Source of the DNA: Epiperipatus broadwayi
Lineage: Eukaryota; Onychophora; Udeonychophora; Euonychophora; Peripatidae
NCBI GenBank assembly: GCA_028023455.1
Contig: JAQFVV010000204.1
Coordinates: forward strand, 1,707,001-1,771,000
Reading direction: 5' to 3'
DNA: 64,000 bases
The notes beneath the pieces are model-generated. The model searched no databases, had not been told where the DNA came from, and saw nothing but the letters and a program-made list of their open reading frames with translations. The translations under genes were made by a program, and so were the position numbers. Shown here piece after piece: positions 13,079-26,290 of the stretch (positions are counted from its first letter, which is position 1; every line of letters begins with the position of its first letter).

Positions 13079-13720
13079 GTGCATATATTTTATAAATTAT
13101 ATTTATTAACGAATATGAAACCAAATATAGACATTCATATTTGCAATATATTTTACGATGGCTGTACTCCACCTGCTAACATTTGGCAAAGTATATCTCC
13201 TAGTTCTAGAATGAACTACAAAAAAACAGCAATTGCATTCCAGCTGTATCTTGGCAACCTACCTTGTTAGTAGGTCCAGTGACACTTCTGGCTGTACTTT
13301 ACAGCATGCATGATGCCAATGTTTATTTATAGCCGCTTCTAGTTCTGGACATGGATTTTCCTTGTTGTGTCAACTGTTATAGCTTTGATAGTAGTTCATT
13401 CAGAATGTTATGGAGATCGTGTATTCTGCCTTTCAGCTTTGTGAGTAATTCTCTGGAGGAATAGTGCCTGTCAGATTTGTGATAGTAGTTCTCTGACCCT
13501 ACCTTCAAAAAGATTGTTTATAGACAGATCCCCATCCTTAGTGGAAATATTTGGATTCATTATGCATCATTGCCTATTGGTCCATTCTTTTCATTAACTA
13601 TGTGTTACCCATCTGTATATGCATAAGTTCATGGTGATAAATGTTTAGTTGGATCAAGATAAGATAAAATTTTAGGGTAGTCCATTATTTGAAGGCAAGG
13701 TGAGAAAGAACTTCTCTCAC
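13079..13720 (-). repeat. LTR-like block, copy A (probable 3' LTR of the minus-strand gypsy relic)
   Basis: This block aligns in order with 20,233-20,965. Shared pieces include CAATATATTTTACrATGGC, TATCTTGGCArCCT, TTTCTGGCTGTACTT, several copies of a CTTTCAGCTyTGTGACAGTArTTCTCTG unit, CTACCTTCAAAAAGA and GAAGGCAAGGTGAG. Like copy B, it has an (AT)n tract at its left edge. It lies just downstream, on the minus strand, of the gag-protease-integrase relic, where a 3' LTR belongs. Exact TG/CA ends cannot be fixed because of divergence. Confidence 0.55.
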
Positions 13721-13979
13721 TCTGTTTAAAATTAATCCTGGAGAACATACTCATGTAGGTGTGTTGGTATACATCTTCATCACTATGTTCTTCATCTGGT
13801 TTGAGCATCTCAGCAGATCCATTGTTGTTATTTGTAAATCTATGAATGGTAGACTCATCATAGTTGACTGATCACTCATCCCTGTTGTCTTGTGATTTTT
13901 TTGTCATCTGATGAGGCATTTCTATGGCTGATGACATGTAATTTAACTTCAGTTGGTTTCTGTGATAATGTTGTTGCTG

Positions 13980-15130
13980 ATCAGCTGTTTTAACCACTGC
14001 TGCTTAATCCTTTAAGTTCAATCACCACTGCTGATACCCATTTGGTGGTTCCCTTCCACATTTGGCATAGGAATGATTCCTATCCACTTTTTTACACTTT
14101 TAGTTTTATGTTTTATTTTAGGCTTCTAACTCAGATTATTAAAAACTATTTTTAGGTAGACCCAGTTTGGGTATGTTGTTTAATCACTGTAAACTCTAAG
14201 TGAGTGAACCAGTCATGTCCTAATAAATTGCTCTGATTACCAGCAGATACACCAAGAAGTAGATATCTAATTTCAACTTTTGCCTGACTCAAGATTGCTA
14301 CTGAAATGTCTTGGAAATCAATAATTGTTTTGCTGCTAGAATGCAACTGATGCTCATTTTTCTTATTAATGACAGCTATGTATTTTTGATACAATAGACA
14401 CTGCATATTTGATGTCCAGTTCCATTGCTACTGACATGTCAACAATAAGAATTCTACATTTACAAGCAGTTTCAATGCCTCTCACATTGTTTATACAGAC
14501 ATTTTGTTCCTTAGATTTTAAATTGCCTATCTAGCTTTTTGGAATGAACCTTCACTCTGTCATTAGAAACTTGTTTTCTTATAAATAAAGCAGCTTTTGT
14601 GTGATTGATATACTTTCAGTATGTGCACACTGTATATTGGTATAGATATTTGGTGTGTGCATATATTGGTTGATCATATCTATAATAACACTTTTTACTC
14701 ATTGCTGTTGATTTATATGAGCAGTGATATTTACTATCAGCTGGGTGCTTGACCAATCCAGTTTTCTGTTCAATAGTTTTAATGTTATAGGTCATTCTCT
14801 TCTATGGATTTGCTGACTAACTATTGATTCTGCCAGAGTTACATGAGACAAAGTGGAATAAAATGTTGAGCAGGATCGATTAGGAGCTTGATCCTGAAAT
14901 AGTAATCTTTTGTGCCACAAATAAAACATTCTTGCAGAGCTTCCAGAAGGAAGTTTTCGAATTCATATTTTAAAGCTAGTTTTCTTATTCTGACAGCAAA
15001 ATATCTAGCTTTTTCTTCCTCCTCTTGTATACAGAGATTGAAATGATATCTTTGCATTATTGTTAAGGGTTTTGAAAATGAAAAAGTTAGTTAGTAGAGC
15101 AGGAACTTTAGGAGTTTCTGGGCTTTAAGT
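13980..15130 (-). pseudogene. gypsy-type retrotransposon relic with RT-integrase core deleted
   Basis: Read on the minus strand. At 15,060-14,839 there is a capsid segment (QRYHFNLCIQ, then FAVRIRKLALKYEFENFLLE and ECFICGTKD), the standard gypsy gag pattern. At about 14,640-14,520 lie worn traces that may be zinc knuckles (NHTKAA context). At 14,440-14,152 is a retropepsin with MELD and AVSIVSK around the active site and the typical end LLGHDWF. Almost at once, at about 14,080-14,030, comes a piece resembling the integrase C-terminus (WKGTTKWVSAVV). RT, RNase H and most of integrase, some 2.5 kb, are missing, so a large deletion joined protease to the integrase tail. Stops and frameshifts are frequent. 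The family differs from E1-E3. Confidence 0.7.
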
Positions 15131-15610
15131 CAGGCTTTTTAATTTCATTAGCCTGTAAGTAGAAAAGTACTTGATTTTTATAGCTCGGTCACTTTTATGG
15201 ATTGGCCAGACGGAATTCTTCAATTGAGGCACTTTTAGCTATTCTATTTTTCCCCTCTTTATGCTATGAAAGAAAAAAGTTTTACTTTTATTTGTGAGGG
15301 TAACTACTTGAGTTGATTTTTAATTTTTATTTGAGGATCTACTGTTTTTGTGTCAATATTTGACTAAAGACAAAATCTTAACAAAGAATATTTTCTGCCT
15401 TTATTAATAAGGAGTAACCACTATTGTTTGATTTACATTTTTTTTTATTAATGCAGCAATAATGTTAGCGGTCAATTGTTTTGATTAATGACAAAGTTTA
15501 ATGATCCACAGGAGACAAGACTGTCATTTTAAACTTTTTTTGTCAGCCACAGAAAATTTTTTTATTGTATTTTGTCAACTGCACCAAACTGTTATTTATT
15601 TAGACTACAC

Positions 15611-15612
15611 GT

Positions 15613-15643
<31 letters not shown>
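15611..15643. repeat. (GT)n microsatellite
   Basis: About 16 GT units with one interruption (GTGTGTCTGTGT). It lies in the non-coding DNA upstream of the minus-strand gypsy relic. Confidence 0.9.
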
Positions 15644-18600
15644 ATTTAATAATCACAGACTCATGTAAATGCAAACTTTTAAAACTTGTTTTCCAGCTGT
15701 GGGTAAAAGTTGTTTTTTTTTTATTTTATCAATTGTGCCAAACTGTTATTTTACGTGGGCAGTAAATTTGTCAACTTCATCAAAATCTGTTGTGTTTAGT
15801 CTGGATTATTAACCTATGAGCTAAAACGCCTCCATAGCCATGCTCAAATTGTAATGTAAAGCTATGCTCAGAGGGTTCCAATAACATATGCCACAATACA
15901 AAGATATAGTGGCAGCATTATAATAAATATTGTAAAATACACAATAATATTATATTAATAAATGAAGAGGTGGAAAAATCTCAACTCACTTTAGCATAAG
16001 TAAAAGAATCTTAATATTGTAAACACATTGAGGTTATATTTAAATTTTCTTCTTCTACAAAATCTGATATAACTACCCTTTTTATCAATCTAAAGATCTT
16101 CTAAGCATTTTATTGCTTTGATCAGATAAAAAACATTATTTAATTCTTATAAATTTTAAAATGTTCTTTGAAAAGCTATGCCATTTAAGATCCATCTTGA
16201 ATATAAAATTTGTAATATTAAAATAAATTTAATAATATGGTTCATACTTATATTAGGTTATCTCAGGGATTTTGATCTCATAAATTTTTTTGACTCTTTA
16301 GATTTATTCAATGTTGAATAAAATCCTAGTTAATAAAATAAATAAAACATACACTTCCACTAAGCTAATGTCTTATCATAATTATGACCATAATAAGCTT
16401 ATTACTACTTAAGCAAAATATAACATGATCTCTTAAATATAAAATAAGATACAGAATAAGTTAGGATTACACTCAGATATTAAGAATGGTTGTGGGATTT
16501 TGTAACAACCCTAAACATCTTAGAATAAGTTTACATAACACCTTTTAAATTTGAACTAAATTCTTGCAAAATTAAATAATATCATAAAATAATAACTATG
16601 ATTTTCAATTATAAAAATGATTTAAAATAAACATGCACAGTGATTTGAAATAGGCAAATGGAATTAGTTAAAGTGATCCAAATTGTCAAACAAATTGTAA
16701 TTCTTTATTGAGCAAATACATTTTTCTTAAATGTTATACTAATACTTAAATAATATAATAAAGTGACTTTTATTAATTTAAATATCATGTACTCTTTTAG
16801 CAAATATATTTAAATAATTATATAATATTTTATAAGCATTTAAATTATAATCAATATGTGAAATGATTTCTGTTTGATAAGTGGGATGACATGAACAAAT
16901 GACTTTGCAAAATTACTTAAATAATAACAATCAATATTTACTTATAGAAAAATAACAAAATTTACAATTAATTCATATTCGAGTCCACATAGCCAAAAAG
17001 TTTTCACAATATTGCTTCTGCAAAATTTATCAGAAGGATCAAAAATAAAATGTATATACTGCTTTTTTAAAATAAAATCCATTGGATTAAGTAAAATAAT
17101 CCAGCACATTAAAATAACTTTTATTGTCAATTAGTCAAAAGTTCTCATTTATTAATTTATTCACACAATGATAATAACTTTTATAACAGTAATGACCCTT
17201 CTATGAATATTTGGCATACTCAATAATAATGATATTAGCTTGCCAATCCCATGATGAAGGAATTATATGATAGATGCATATTATCTATTATGCCTAAAAT
17301 AAGAATTCAAATTCTAAAATTAATTACTTATCATATTTAGTCCTGAAAATTAGCAATGCTTAAATATAAGACTGACACACATTTACAATGTACTATTCAC
17401 ATTTTAAGCTGACCATGATGCTCTAGATGTAAGGTAGAATTCCTCAATACCTTGATAAACCACTAAAAATGCCAGATAAATTGCTTTATTAAACATATAA
17501 TAAACCACAAACAAAATCAACCATCAATAATAAAATAGGGCAAAGTGAAAGTATTATGGCATAGCTCATAAGAAGCACCTACTTTTGAGGGTTTATAAAA
17601 GATCTAGGACTTTGTAACTAGTCAGAAAAAAATAATTAGAATGCATATCAGACAAAATACTTAAACAATAATTGTCTTAAAATGGAGAGAACCTAAGCTT
17701 CAATCCCTAAATATATGCTATAAGCATATAAATGCTAGCAAAACAACAAATAATAAGAGAGAGATATAAATGCTACCATCCCTTTCAAAAATTAAGCTAG
17801 CAAAAATAATGATGGAGACTAAATATCATTCTTAAAATATATTGGCATATTCCTAAAATAGAAAAAGAATAAATCTATTATCTATAATAAAAATGCAACA
17901 GGTAACAAATGTGAAATATAATAAATAGCAATAATTAATTAATATCAAATATGGTTTTATTAACATGAGGCAATAAATCATACAAATTTAAATCAACTTA
18001 TTCAATTACAGCATAACAATATAGTTTTGTAAATAAATTATTCATATTTTAAAAATGGAGATACATATTTCAAAACATATAAATAGGATAAAGTACTATT
18101 CTGAGAACTTTAACCTCTAATATTTCAAAATATAGCATACAATATGCATATAAATAAAAAATAGTATTAAAAAATCATAATAAAACTAAATTCAACCTTT
18201 TACCATAAAAATAAATTAAATAAATGTTCATTTGCTTCCTTCTTGAATTGTTCTCCATTAATCTTGAACATAAAAAAGCATCTTGTGGACAGCAAACATA
18301 TCCATCATACAATAATATAACTTGAGATATTAAATCTATAACTATAAAATGTAAAGTATGTTTATTTTGTATTTCCTTATTAAATTCAAAATAATTCTGC
18401 CAACAAATCTATGATAAGTTTATGGCCATTCATTAAAACATATCCATTGCTTTAATTTATGACAAATGTTTGATATTATAATAAATATTTCTCTCAAGTA
18501 CAATACTTGATGATTTCTCTGAACTCAGGTTTTTACATTAATCCATTAACTAGATTATTTATATTTGCAATAGCAATGTAAATACTACATAATCAAATAC

Positions 18601-20021
18601 TTTCTAATAAAGAACATATATCAAATATTAAATATTTGCAGAAAAAAAATATTTAATTCCAATTTTATATCAGTTACCTCATTAATCTACATAGCAATCA
18701 ATGCTCAGATTGAAAAAATCATTTGCAGATTTAAATATTTTGCAAGTATTATAAACAATTAAAAGTAGAAAAATTATATTACATTTACTAATGTAAAGTC
18801 ATTATTGCAGATAAAGTTAATATTTCCATTTTTATCAAGTGAAACATTTTAAATTTCACATGTTATCAATTAAACAGTTTGTTGTAAATTATTTTTTATT
18901 ATTATGCTGCTTGGAGAAAAATTGATTTTTTTTTTCTCTTTCCAGAAAGAACAAATGGGAAAAGTCATAATAAGTAAAGTTTGCGTGCTGTTCTTCAAAT
19001 AATAATATAATGTAATGCCTTTATTTAAATAAAGCACAATGAAATTATTTTATTGAAATATACATTATTAATTTAATATTCTTTTGTAGATTTAAAATCA
19101 TTATTAAATATCTGGAGTACACATATTTGCTATATCAATGAACAAACTTGAGTTACAGTTTATTTACATGTGGGTAAATAAATGTGAGATAATTTTACGT
19201 AGACAAATATTTAAAAAAACATATCAAGAAAGAATTAATATTTTCTGCAATGTTTTTGCCTATAAGATAATTAAATGTTCTGTGGCAATTTTAATCATAA
19301 CACAGATGTTCCCTTAGACTAGATAATTGACAATAATTTAAAATCATGATAATGGTAACAATAATAATTTTTGGAGCTTTCTTATGCAGTACATTTTTAA
19401 AATAATAATTTAAACATTGTAACAATGAATTATATTACATTCCACTGGCAGATATATACTTCAGTTTCTTTGGTGTTTTCTGTTTAGACAATTGTATCAA
19501 GATAGTTTTAATTTACCTGTCATACTCAACTAAAATAATAATTTTCTATAAAATTGCACTTTTTAAATTTCAGGAGAGTTTTAAATTTCAATTGCTACAA
19601 ACAAAAATAAAATTAAAATTGATTGAGGACCTTGATCAGGTGACAATCTCATTTATTTATACTATTGGACATGTGACCATTTTACCAAACTGTTCATTAA
19701 CACTTTAAACTATAAACTAAAACTTACCATTGACATTACTATTTATTTTACAATTTAAAGATGTTTAACATCTTAGACATTTACTTAAGTTTAAATTTTT
19801 ATTATTTAAATTGTGTAAAATTATTTTATAGCTGTATAATAGATGAAATACTGATATAGAAGCTCTAATATATAAAATTATAGCATTATAAAGTATTAGC
19901 AATAGTTTATTAATAACAAAATTAAGCTATATGTATATATTTTAGATATCTTGGCACAAAAATTATACTTAACATTTAACTTTTTCCAAAGCTAAAGGTT
20001 ATAATATATATATATATATAT
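15644..20021. other. A+T-rich non-coding DNA
   Basis: More than 4 kb with no open frame above 62 codons and no domain, RNA gene or element end that I can support. It lies between the gypsy relic and the second LTR-like block (copy B). If A and B are the two LTRs of one element, this would be its 5' leader swollen by other insertions; otherwise it is plain intergenic DNA. Confidence 0.4.
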
Positions 20022-20179
20022 TCAAAAGATGGCGCTATACCTATACCAAAACCACCGAACAAGTGTAAGATTTGTTTACATAAACGAAAAAAGAGTCAGA
20101 AATTAACTACCTCTTTCATTTGCTCACCCCCAGATCAGCTGATTTCAAGCTGGTTTGCTCTCCTCAGTGGGGGATAGAG
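20022..20179. repeat. 158 bp insert between two (AT)n tracts carrying a hammerhead ribozyme
   Basis: A clearly less A+T-rich block (AAGATGGCGC...GGGGGATAGAG) is bounded by (AT)n at 20,004-20,021 and at 20,179-20,197. Its right third, on the minus strand, is the hammerhead ribozyme annotated separately. The size and the ribozyme suggest the end of a Penelope-like element or a retrozyme-type RNA element. Confidence 0.5.
20126..20174 (-). ncRNA. hammerhead ribozyme, type I
   Basis: On the minus strand all conserved parts occur in order within 49 nt. Helix I pairs CCCCCA (5') with TGGGGG (3'). The core is CTGAGGA, matching CUGANGA. Helix II pairs GAGC with GCTT (one G-U) around a six-base loop, followed by GAAA. 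Helix III is the palindrome ATCAGCTGAT, and the cleavage site is ATC before the 3' strand of helix I. Small type I hammerheads like this are known from Penelope-like retroelements and retrozymes, where they self-cleave the RNA. Every core base is intact, so activity is plausible; expression is unknown. Confidence 0.8.
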
Positions 20180-20232
20180 TATATATATATATATATAAAT
20201 GCATGTAAAATTGCTTTATATATTTTTATTTA

Positions 20233-20965
20233 TTAAAAAATAAGAAAAAATATATACACTCTTGTATTTACAATATATTTTACAATGGCCACACTTCGTC
20301 TGCTATCATTTGATGAAATATAACTCCTAGTTTTAGGAGAAACTATAGAATGGATTGCAGTTGTCCCTATAAGTTTCCTACTATTTCCAGTTATATCTTG
20401 GCAGCCTGCTTCCTGAGTAGTTCTGATGACATTTCTGGCTGTACTTAGTGGCTTGCCTTGTGCCAATGTTGAGTTAATAGCAGATTCCAGTCCTGAATGT
20501 GGACTTGCCTTGCTGTGCCAACCATTTAGCTTTAAAAGCTATTGTCTGGAGAACAGAGATTGTGTCTTTCAGCTCTGGGACAGTATTTCTCTCAGAGCAT
20601 GTATGGAGAATATCTCTTCTGCCTTTCAACTTTGTGACAGTAATTCTCTGGATAAAATATTTACTTCCTTCAGCTCTGTGACAGTAATAATCTGCTGAAT
20701 GTCTATGAAGAACATGAATACTGACTTTCAGTTTTGTGACAGTAGTTCTCTGACTCTACCTTCAAAAAGACTGACTATTTATAATCAGATCCCATCTTTA
20801 ATGGAAACTTTCAGATTCAGTGAGCATCATCACCTATTGATCTGCTCTTTTCATTGGTTATGCATTTTCTATTTGTATATGCATTGCTTCATGGTGGTGA
20901 ATGCTCAATTCGATCTAGGTAAAACGGAATCTGGACTATTCTATCATTTGAAGGCAAGGTGAGAT
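20233..20965 (-). repeat. LTR-like block, copy B (solo LTR or 5' LTR of the minus-strand relic)
   Basis: Diverged copy of 13,079-13,720 in the same orientation, again with (AT)n at its left edge (20,179-20,197). It contains about four imperfect copies of a 50-60 bp unit built on CTTTCAGCTCTGTGACAGTA plus TTCTCTG (20,560-20,760). An open minus-strand frame at 20,466-20,233 reads through it, but the same region in copy A is not open, so I do not call a gene. The right limit follows GAAGGCAAGGTGAG, where similarity to copy A ends. Confidence 0.55.
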
Positions 20966-23900
20966 ATGACAACTGTCTTTCAAGACTTTTAAGGCATATA
21001 ATGACACATCGATATGGCATGTTCATAATCCTTGTTAGAATCAGGATTACATTAGAATAAGGATTAGATAAAATTTGGAAATTTATTCATGATTCTTTCC
21101 GGTTTAGAAATTATTCTCAGATAACCAGATAAAAGCATTCACAGTTAATCATTCAACAATAGTTTGTAACTGATTGCCTAATTATTCTTTGCTGAAAGAT
21201 AAAACACTTTCAAAGAGCTCAGATGTTTATATAATAATGTAATTGTAATGCTATTTATAAACATCAAAATTATTTCATTTTAATTTAAAAATTAAATAAT
21301 TCATAAAATCGCATTTTTATCTATGAATGTATTATATTTTTTAATCCCACTTTGTTCGAGCGCCCTCTTTAAATAATGTATTTTTAAATCATAATTTTTA
21401 TAAATACATCTTTACTTCATTAGTGTAAATTTGATTATTTATAAAAACATTGGGTAACATAGAGCTAAAATTACCTGAATGAGACTGGGTTAGCCAAAAT
21501 GAAAATGTTGCATTTTTCTAATATCTTTTGTTAATTGATTTCGAAGAAAAGGTGAGCTTATAAGATAATAATTTAAAAATATTTATTTAAAGATAAATAA
21601 TGATTAAAAAATAACTGCTAGTGATAAGCCTAGTGAATAATGTTGTCTTCTTTAATTTACCACGATGAACAGAAGAGGAGGAATGAAAAGGTCGTTATCC
21701 TTTCTGTAGCTTATTTAATGATTATTAAAAAATATATTGAGTATTTATGACTTTTTTTATTTATTTAAATTACCTTAGAATAAAAAATTTTTTAACCAAG
21801 ATGTAGATATATATTTAAATATTCATTTCCCTTAAGAAAGATTTACACAATTTATTTGCTTCATCTATAATTATCGATGCAACTTCATTATCAAGTTAAT
21901 GAATCATATCACATGTGTATAAATTTTTAATGAGGTTTACACTATAATTAAAATGTTATATACAAAATAATTTATTATACTCTTTTTTAAAAAAAAAACG
22001 TTATTAATTCAAAGGTGATTTTTTTTTTGAAACTGAATACCAATAATGATTAAAATATTTAAATATAATTATTGACAACTTTCCCTGACTCTCATATTTT
22101 ACCGAGATAAACTTTCTTTCATATACAAGATTAATGAGTACTCTTAAAGGTGGAATAAATATTAAAAAGAAAATCATGTTTTAGACGTGAAGACCTTCAA
22201 CGAACAAGCGAGAAATTAATCAACACCAACTTGGCCCGGATAATCTGTCGATAAAAATCAATTTAAACTACTAAATTGGAATTATTTGTGAAGTCAAATT
22301 GATTTCCTCTTCGGAGTTGAATTTTTAACAAAGTGAAGTAGTTATTTTTTTTTCAATCAAAAGTCTTGTAAACAGGAAAAACAATTTGCATATAAAGGTT
22401 TATAAAAATGGATTAGATATTTATTTTTTAAATTTACAAAATTAAAATTTACATTGTGCATTTTAATAATGTCAAGAACTCATTAAAACTAATAATGTAG
22501 TTGCGATTGTAGAATAAATTGTGATAAGATAGTGGCAGTAATGGGAAACTAATACCGACGATGATCAAATATTATCTCTTGACTATATAACTCTATGTCC
22601 GTAAAGAAAAACTTAACATACATCTGAATTTTACACATCTTAATTGCTTTCTTAATTTTTATATAATTAAATTAAAATATATCTTTATTGATTTGTATTT
22701 AAGATTATTTTAAAAAATTATATTCATTAAACTTTAATGAAAATGAAAATAATTTGTTAATTTTTAAAATCGCAGAGTCTATTTACTCATCTTTTCTGTA
22801 ATCTTTTTGTAATCTATAAGAATATTGATTGTTTTTTAAAGTAAAATTATTTTTTTAGTTATAAAATTAATCTTGAATGAGGGGAATGAAGATAAATAAA
22901 GAAAAAAATCATATTTTTTTTTATCTTTGATTCAATATATGACTTTATGATAAAGGCCATAATATAATACATCCGTTTGCTATACCATGACCTGAAGTTT
23001 AAGTTTGGATGGGTGGAGGAGAGTCCTTGACATTTTTTCAGTTCATTAACAGACTTAGAATTTTTTTATGTAATTAGCTCATATCTAATCCAATAAATTA
23101 TTCAATATTTGTTGATAAATGGATAACTAATTATCATCTGGGGTATAAAGATTATTGCTTAATCAATATTGGTCATATGAATGTCTGATATACTGACTAA
23201 AGACAAAATTATAGAATTGTAATCTAACAATGTCTTTATAACTTAAAAAACCATCATTTTATCATGAGTTTCTGCTTACGATTATTTTTTTTATCTTTTC
23301 ATTGATGATAATATTTCCCAGTAGATACCAGCATTTGTTAGTGTGTTCCAACGCAACCTATAATTACATCATAATTTTTTTAAACAACAATATTAATACT
23401 ATTGATAGTTCTGCTATACTATTCTAAGATAAAGATATTTAATAATGTTAATATTTTCTTATAATATGCATCTACTTGAGAGGGAAAAAACAGAAATGTC
23501 ACTATCAAAAGATGCTTTCATCTGTAAAAAATAATTAAATAATTTTATAAGATATCATGTAAGAATAATATATAATTATTCTGTCTAACTAGTCCTTTTA
23601 AGGAATAGGTTTTTAATGACATCAACTTAGACTTATAATAAGGTAATTGTAGATGGAATGCCATATTTTGAAACTTACAAAATCATAACTACAAGTTCAT
23701 CAGAGTCTAAGGATCATATACCATACACTTTGAAAGATATTTGATAATAAGTACTTTATACTCTTCACATATGTCTTAGATCATTTTGAAAAAAAATAAA
23801 GCTATATTTTTCTGGCAACATGGTTATCTGCATATATAAAAATCAATTATGCTTAATGGTATATAATAATAACACAACAATTTAAATTACAATTATACAG

Positions 23901-24136
23901 GTGCATCACTTAAATTACAAAATCTGTATTATCAGCTAATCAAAAATTGATTCATTTTTTCATTTTCTTGTAATAAAAAATTTTGTAATCTAAATGGCAC
24001 AGCAGTATAAATTTAAGCGTAAGATGTTTATAATATGTAAACTGAATTTATTCTTATAAAATTTAATATATTAATATTAAGAATTTATAGACAAATAATA
24101 GCAATAACTAGCTTTACAACATGGTATTCATCTTAA

Positions 24137-24179
<43 letters not shown>

Positions 24180-25686
24180 GTACCTATAAATTCACTTGTT
24201 AAAATTAATATTATGTTGATGTTATGATTTTTATGATCCAGTCAAAACACAAGATTCAATGCTAACTTTACAAAACAAATAAATATGTACATAACAATTT
24301 CAAAATATATATCCACATCTTTTATTTTAACAATCTTCACTTTAATATTGAAACACTTCATAAACAATGAAGTAAATTTTGTTGTTTTATTTTTCATTTA
24401 AGAATGAGGATAATGAAACAGTGTTTTATTTCCAAGGGATATAGAACAGACAGAACAAGCAGTTGAGAGCTAGAATAGTTACTGTTATTAGAATATAATC
24501 AAAACACACTTAAATAAGGTTAAAAAATTATTAATTCTAAATACATTAAGAGATGTTTAATATTCATTTATAAGTATATAGTGTGTGTGTATGCATAAAA
24601 AACAGATAGTCATTAATGTTTTTAAAAAAATAATGAAAAAAACATTCAAAATTATATTTATTCAATATTTTTTGGGTATTATGATTGATTTAAATTGATT
24701 GAAATATTAATTTAATTAACATTTTTTAAATAAAAGAATTCTTTTGCAATATCTTATTATTAAAAGAGAATAAACTAAAAATAAATTGTATAACTAAGTT
24801 TTTTAATTAAAAAAAAGTTAATCAAGTTGTAGTTTGTGAAGGTAGAGTACAAGTTAGTTATCTTTAAAATTATTAATGTAAGAGATTTTTAACAACAGAC
24901 TATTCTGAAAGGAAGAGTAGTGGTAAATTTTGATTTCCCCAAATTTCCTGAGAAGTTCAGTGAAGTAGATTCTAAATGCCAACAATCTATGAAATAAAAA
25001 AATAACATCAAATTTCTACCCAGTATATACTATTTATAAACATCTCTTCCAAAAATTGACTAATTTTAAAAAAAAAATTATGCCTGCAGCAAAATATGAA
25101 AATAATCCTGATTTAATTCTAGGTAATGTGAAGCTTCAACATTATTCAAAATGAAAAAAAAAAATTAGCATGAGAAAAATTTTCTTGCAAATCAACTATA
25201 TAATTATATATTTGTGTGAGACACAGATGTAAAGAAAATATATTTATACTTATTATATTTCCTAGGAATAATTCTTCTATATATGCAAATATAGATAGTA
25301 TATAGTTTTATATTTTATGTTATGATTTGTTTTTCTTATTATTTATACATATATAGTTTTAGAAAAAGGAGTGAAAAATACAGTAGTCCCTTCCCTCTCT
25401 CTCTATCTGTAAGTGATAACATATATACTTTTCAGTTACATGGAAGTAACCTCATTTATTTCTTTTTTACACAATAATTAATCCAATATATATATATATA
25501 TATATAATGTGAATTTTTATGTTGAATTAATTACAATTTCATAATGATTTGATTTTACAATCAGTTACACAAATTGCAGATAATTTACATTATGAAAAAT
25601 GCAAATTTATCAATAGTTTGTCATCAAAAATTGTGCTGTAATAGATTAACCTAAGATTTAATTTTATATTGGACAGAATGTATGAA
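20966..25686. other. A+T-rich non-coding DNA
   Basis: No gene, RNA or element end is recognised. A patch at 22,190-22,330 is less A+T-rich but its frames are closed. Simple repeats are at 24,137-24,179 and 25,486-25,505. Confidence 0.4.
24137..24179. repeat. (AT)n(GT)n compound microsatellite
   Basis: About ten AT units run directly into about eleven GT units. This uninterrupted tract is an unoccupied example of the (AT)n sequence that hosts LTR insertions elsewhere in the window. Confidence 0.9.
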
Positions 25687-26019
25687 GATATATATATATA
25701 TATTGTGATATCTACATATAATATAGTCTCACATGTATATATATTATTGATCCTCAATAATAATAATAAAGAAAAAAGGGTTTCGTTAAAAGAAATAGAA
25801 AAAAAAAAAGTTACTCAGTTTTAATATGTAATTATTCAAAACTATGTGAAAGTCGTGAAAGGGTTAAAATGAAAGAAAAAAGTTAGTTAAAAGGATTCTA
25901 AAAACCTATTTTAAAAGAAATTAGAAAAAACTAAATAAAGATTGAAGATTAGAAAGGAAAGGGGAGGGGTGTATAATGAACGTGTCTCTTTCTTTCTTTG
26001 TTAAATAAGAATATCACGT

Positions 26020-26290
26020 ATCAAAAGAATGAAAGAAAATAATTGTAATTATAAAATTAAAAATGTAAAACTTGTACCAAATTTCCAGATAGATTGGTAC
26101 AAGATAAAGTAATGTAAAGGAATGTTGCAATTAGTAACATTCAATATTTTAAATGTATCAAAAGAATGAAAGAAAATAATTGTGATTATAAAATTGAAAA
26201 ATGTAAAACTAGTACCAAAAATTCCAGATAGATTGGTACAAGAAAAAGAATGAAAAGGAATGATGCAATTAGTAACATTCTATAGAACAA
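26020..26290 (+). repeat. two tandem 137 bp units inside the E1 LTR, each with two hairpins
   Basis: Unit 1 is 26,020-26,156 and unit 2 begins at 26,157; both start ATCAAAAGAATGAAAG. Each carries one hairpin closed by TGTACCAA or AGTACCAA with TTGGTACAA. Each also carries a hairpin-like pair around GCAATTAGT, GAATGTT with AACATTC, with one change in unit 2. The same pair occurs in the 3' LTR at 30,811-31,080. Repeated stem-loops in an LTR may be protein-binding or RNA-packaging sites, but that is inference. Confidence 0.8.

Noticed and set aside
13903-13932. CTGATGAGG as a hammerhead core
   Set aside because: No GAAA or pairable helix II follows; the surrounding sequence belongs to the gypsy relic.
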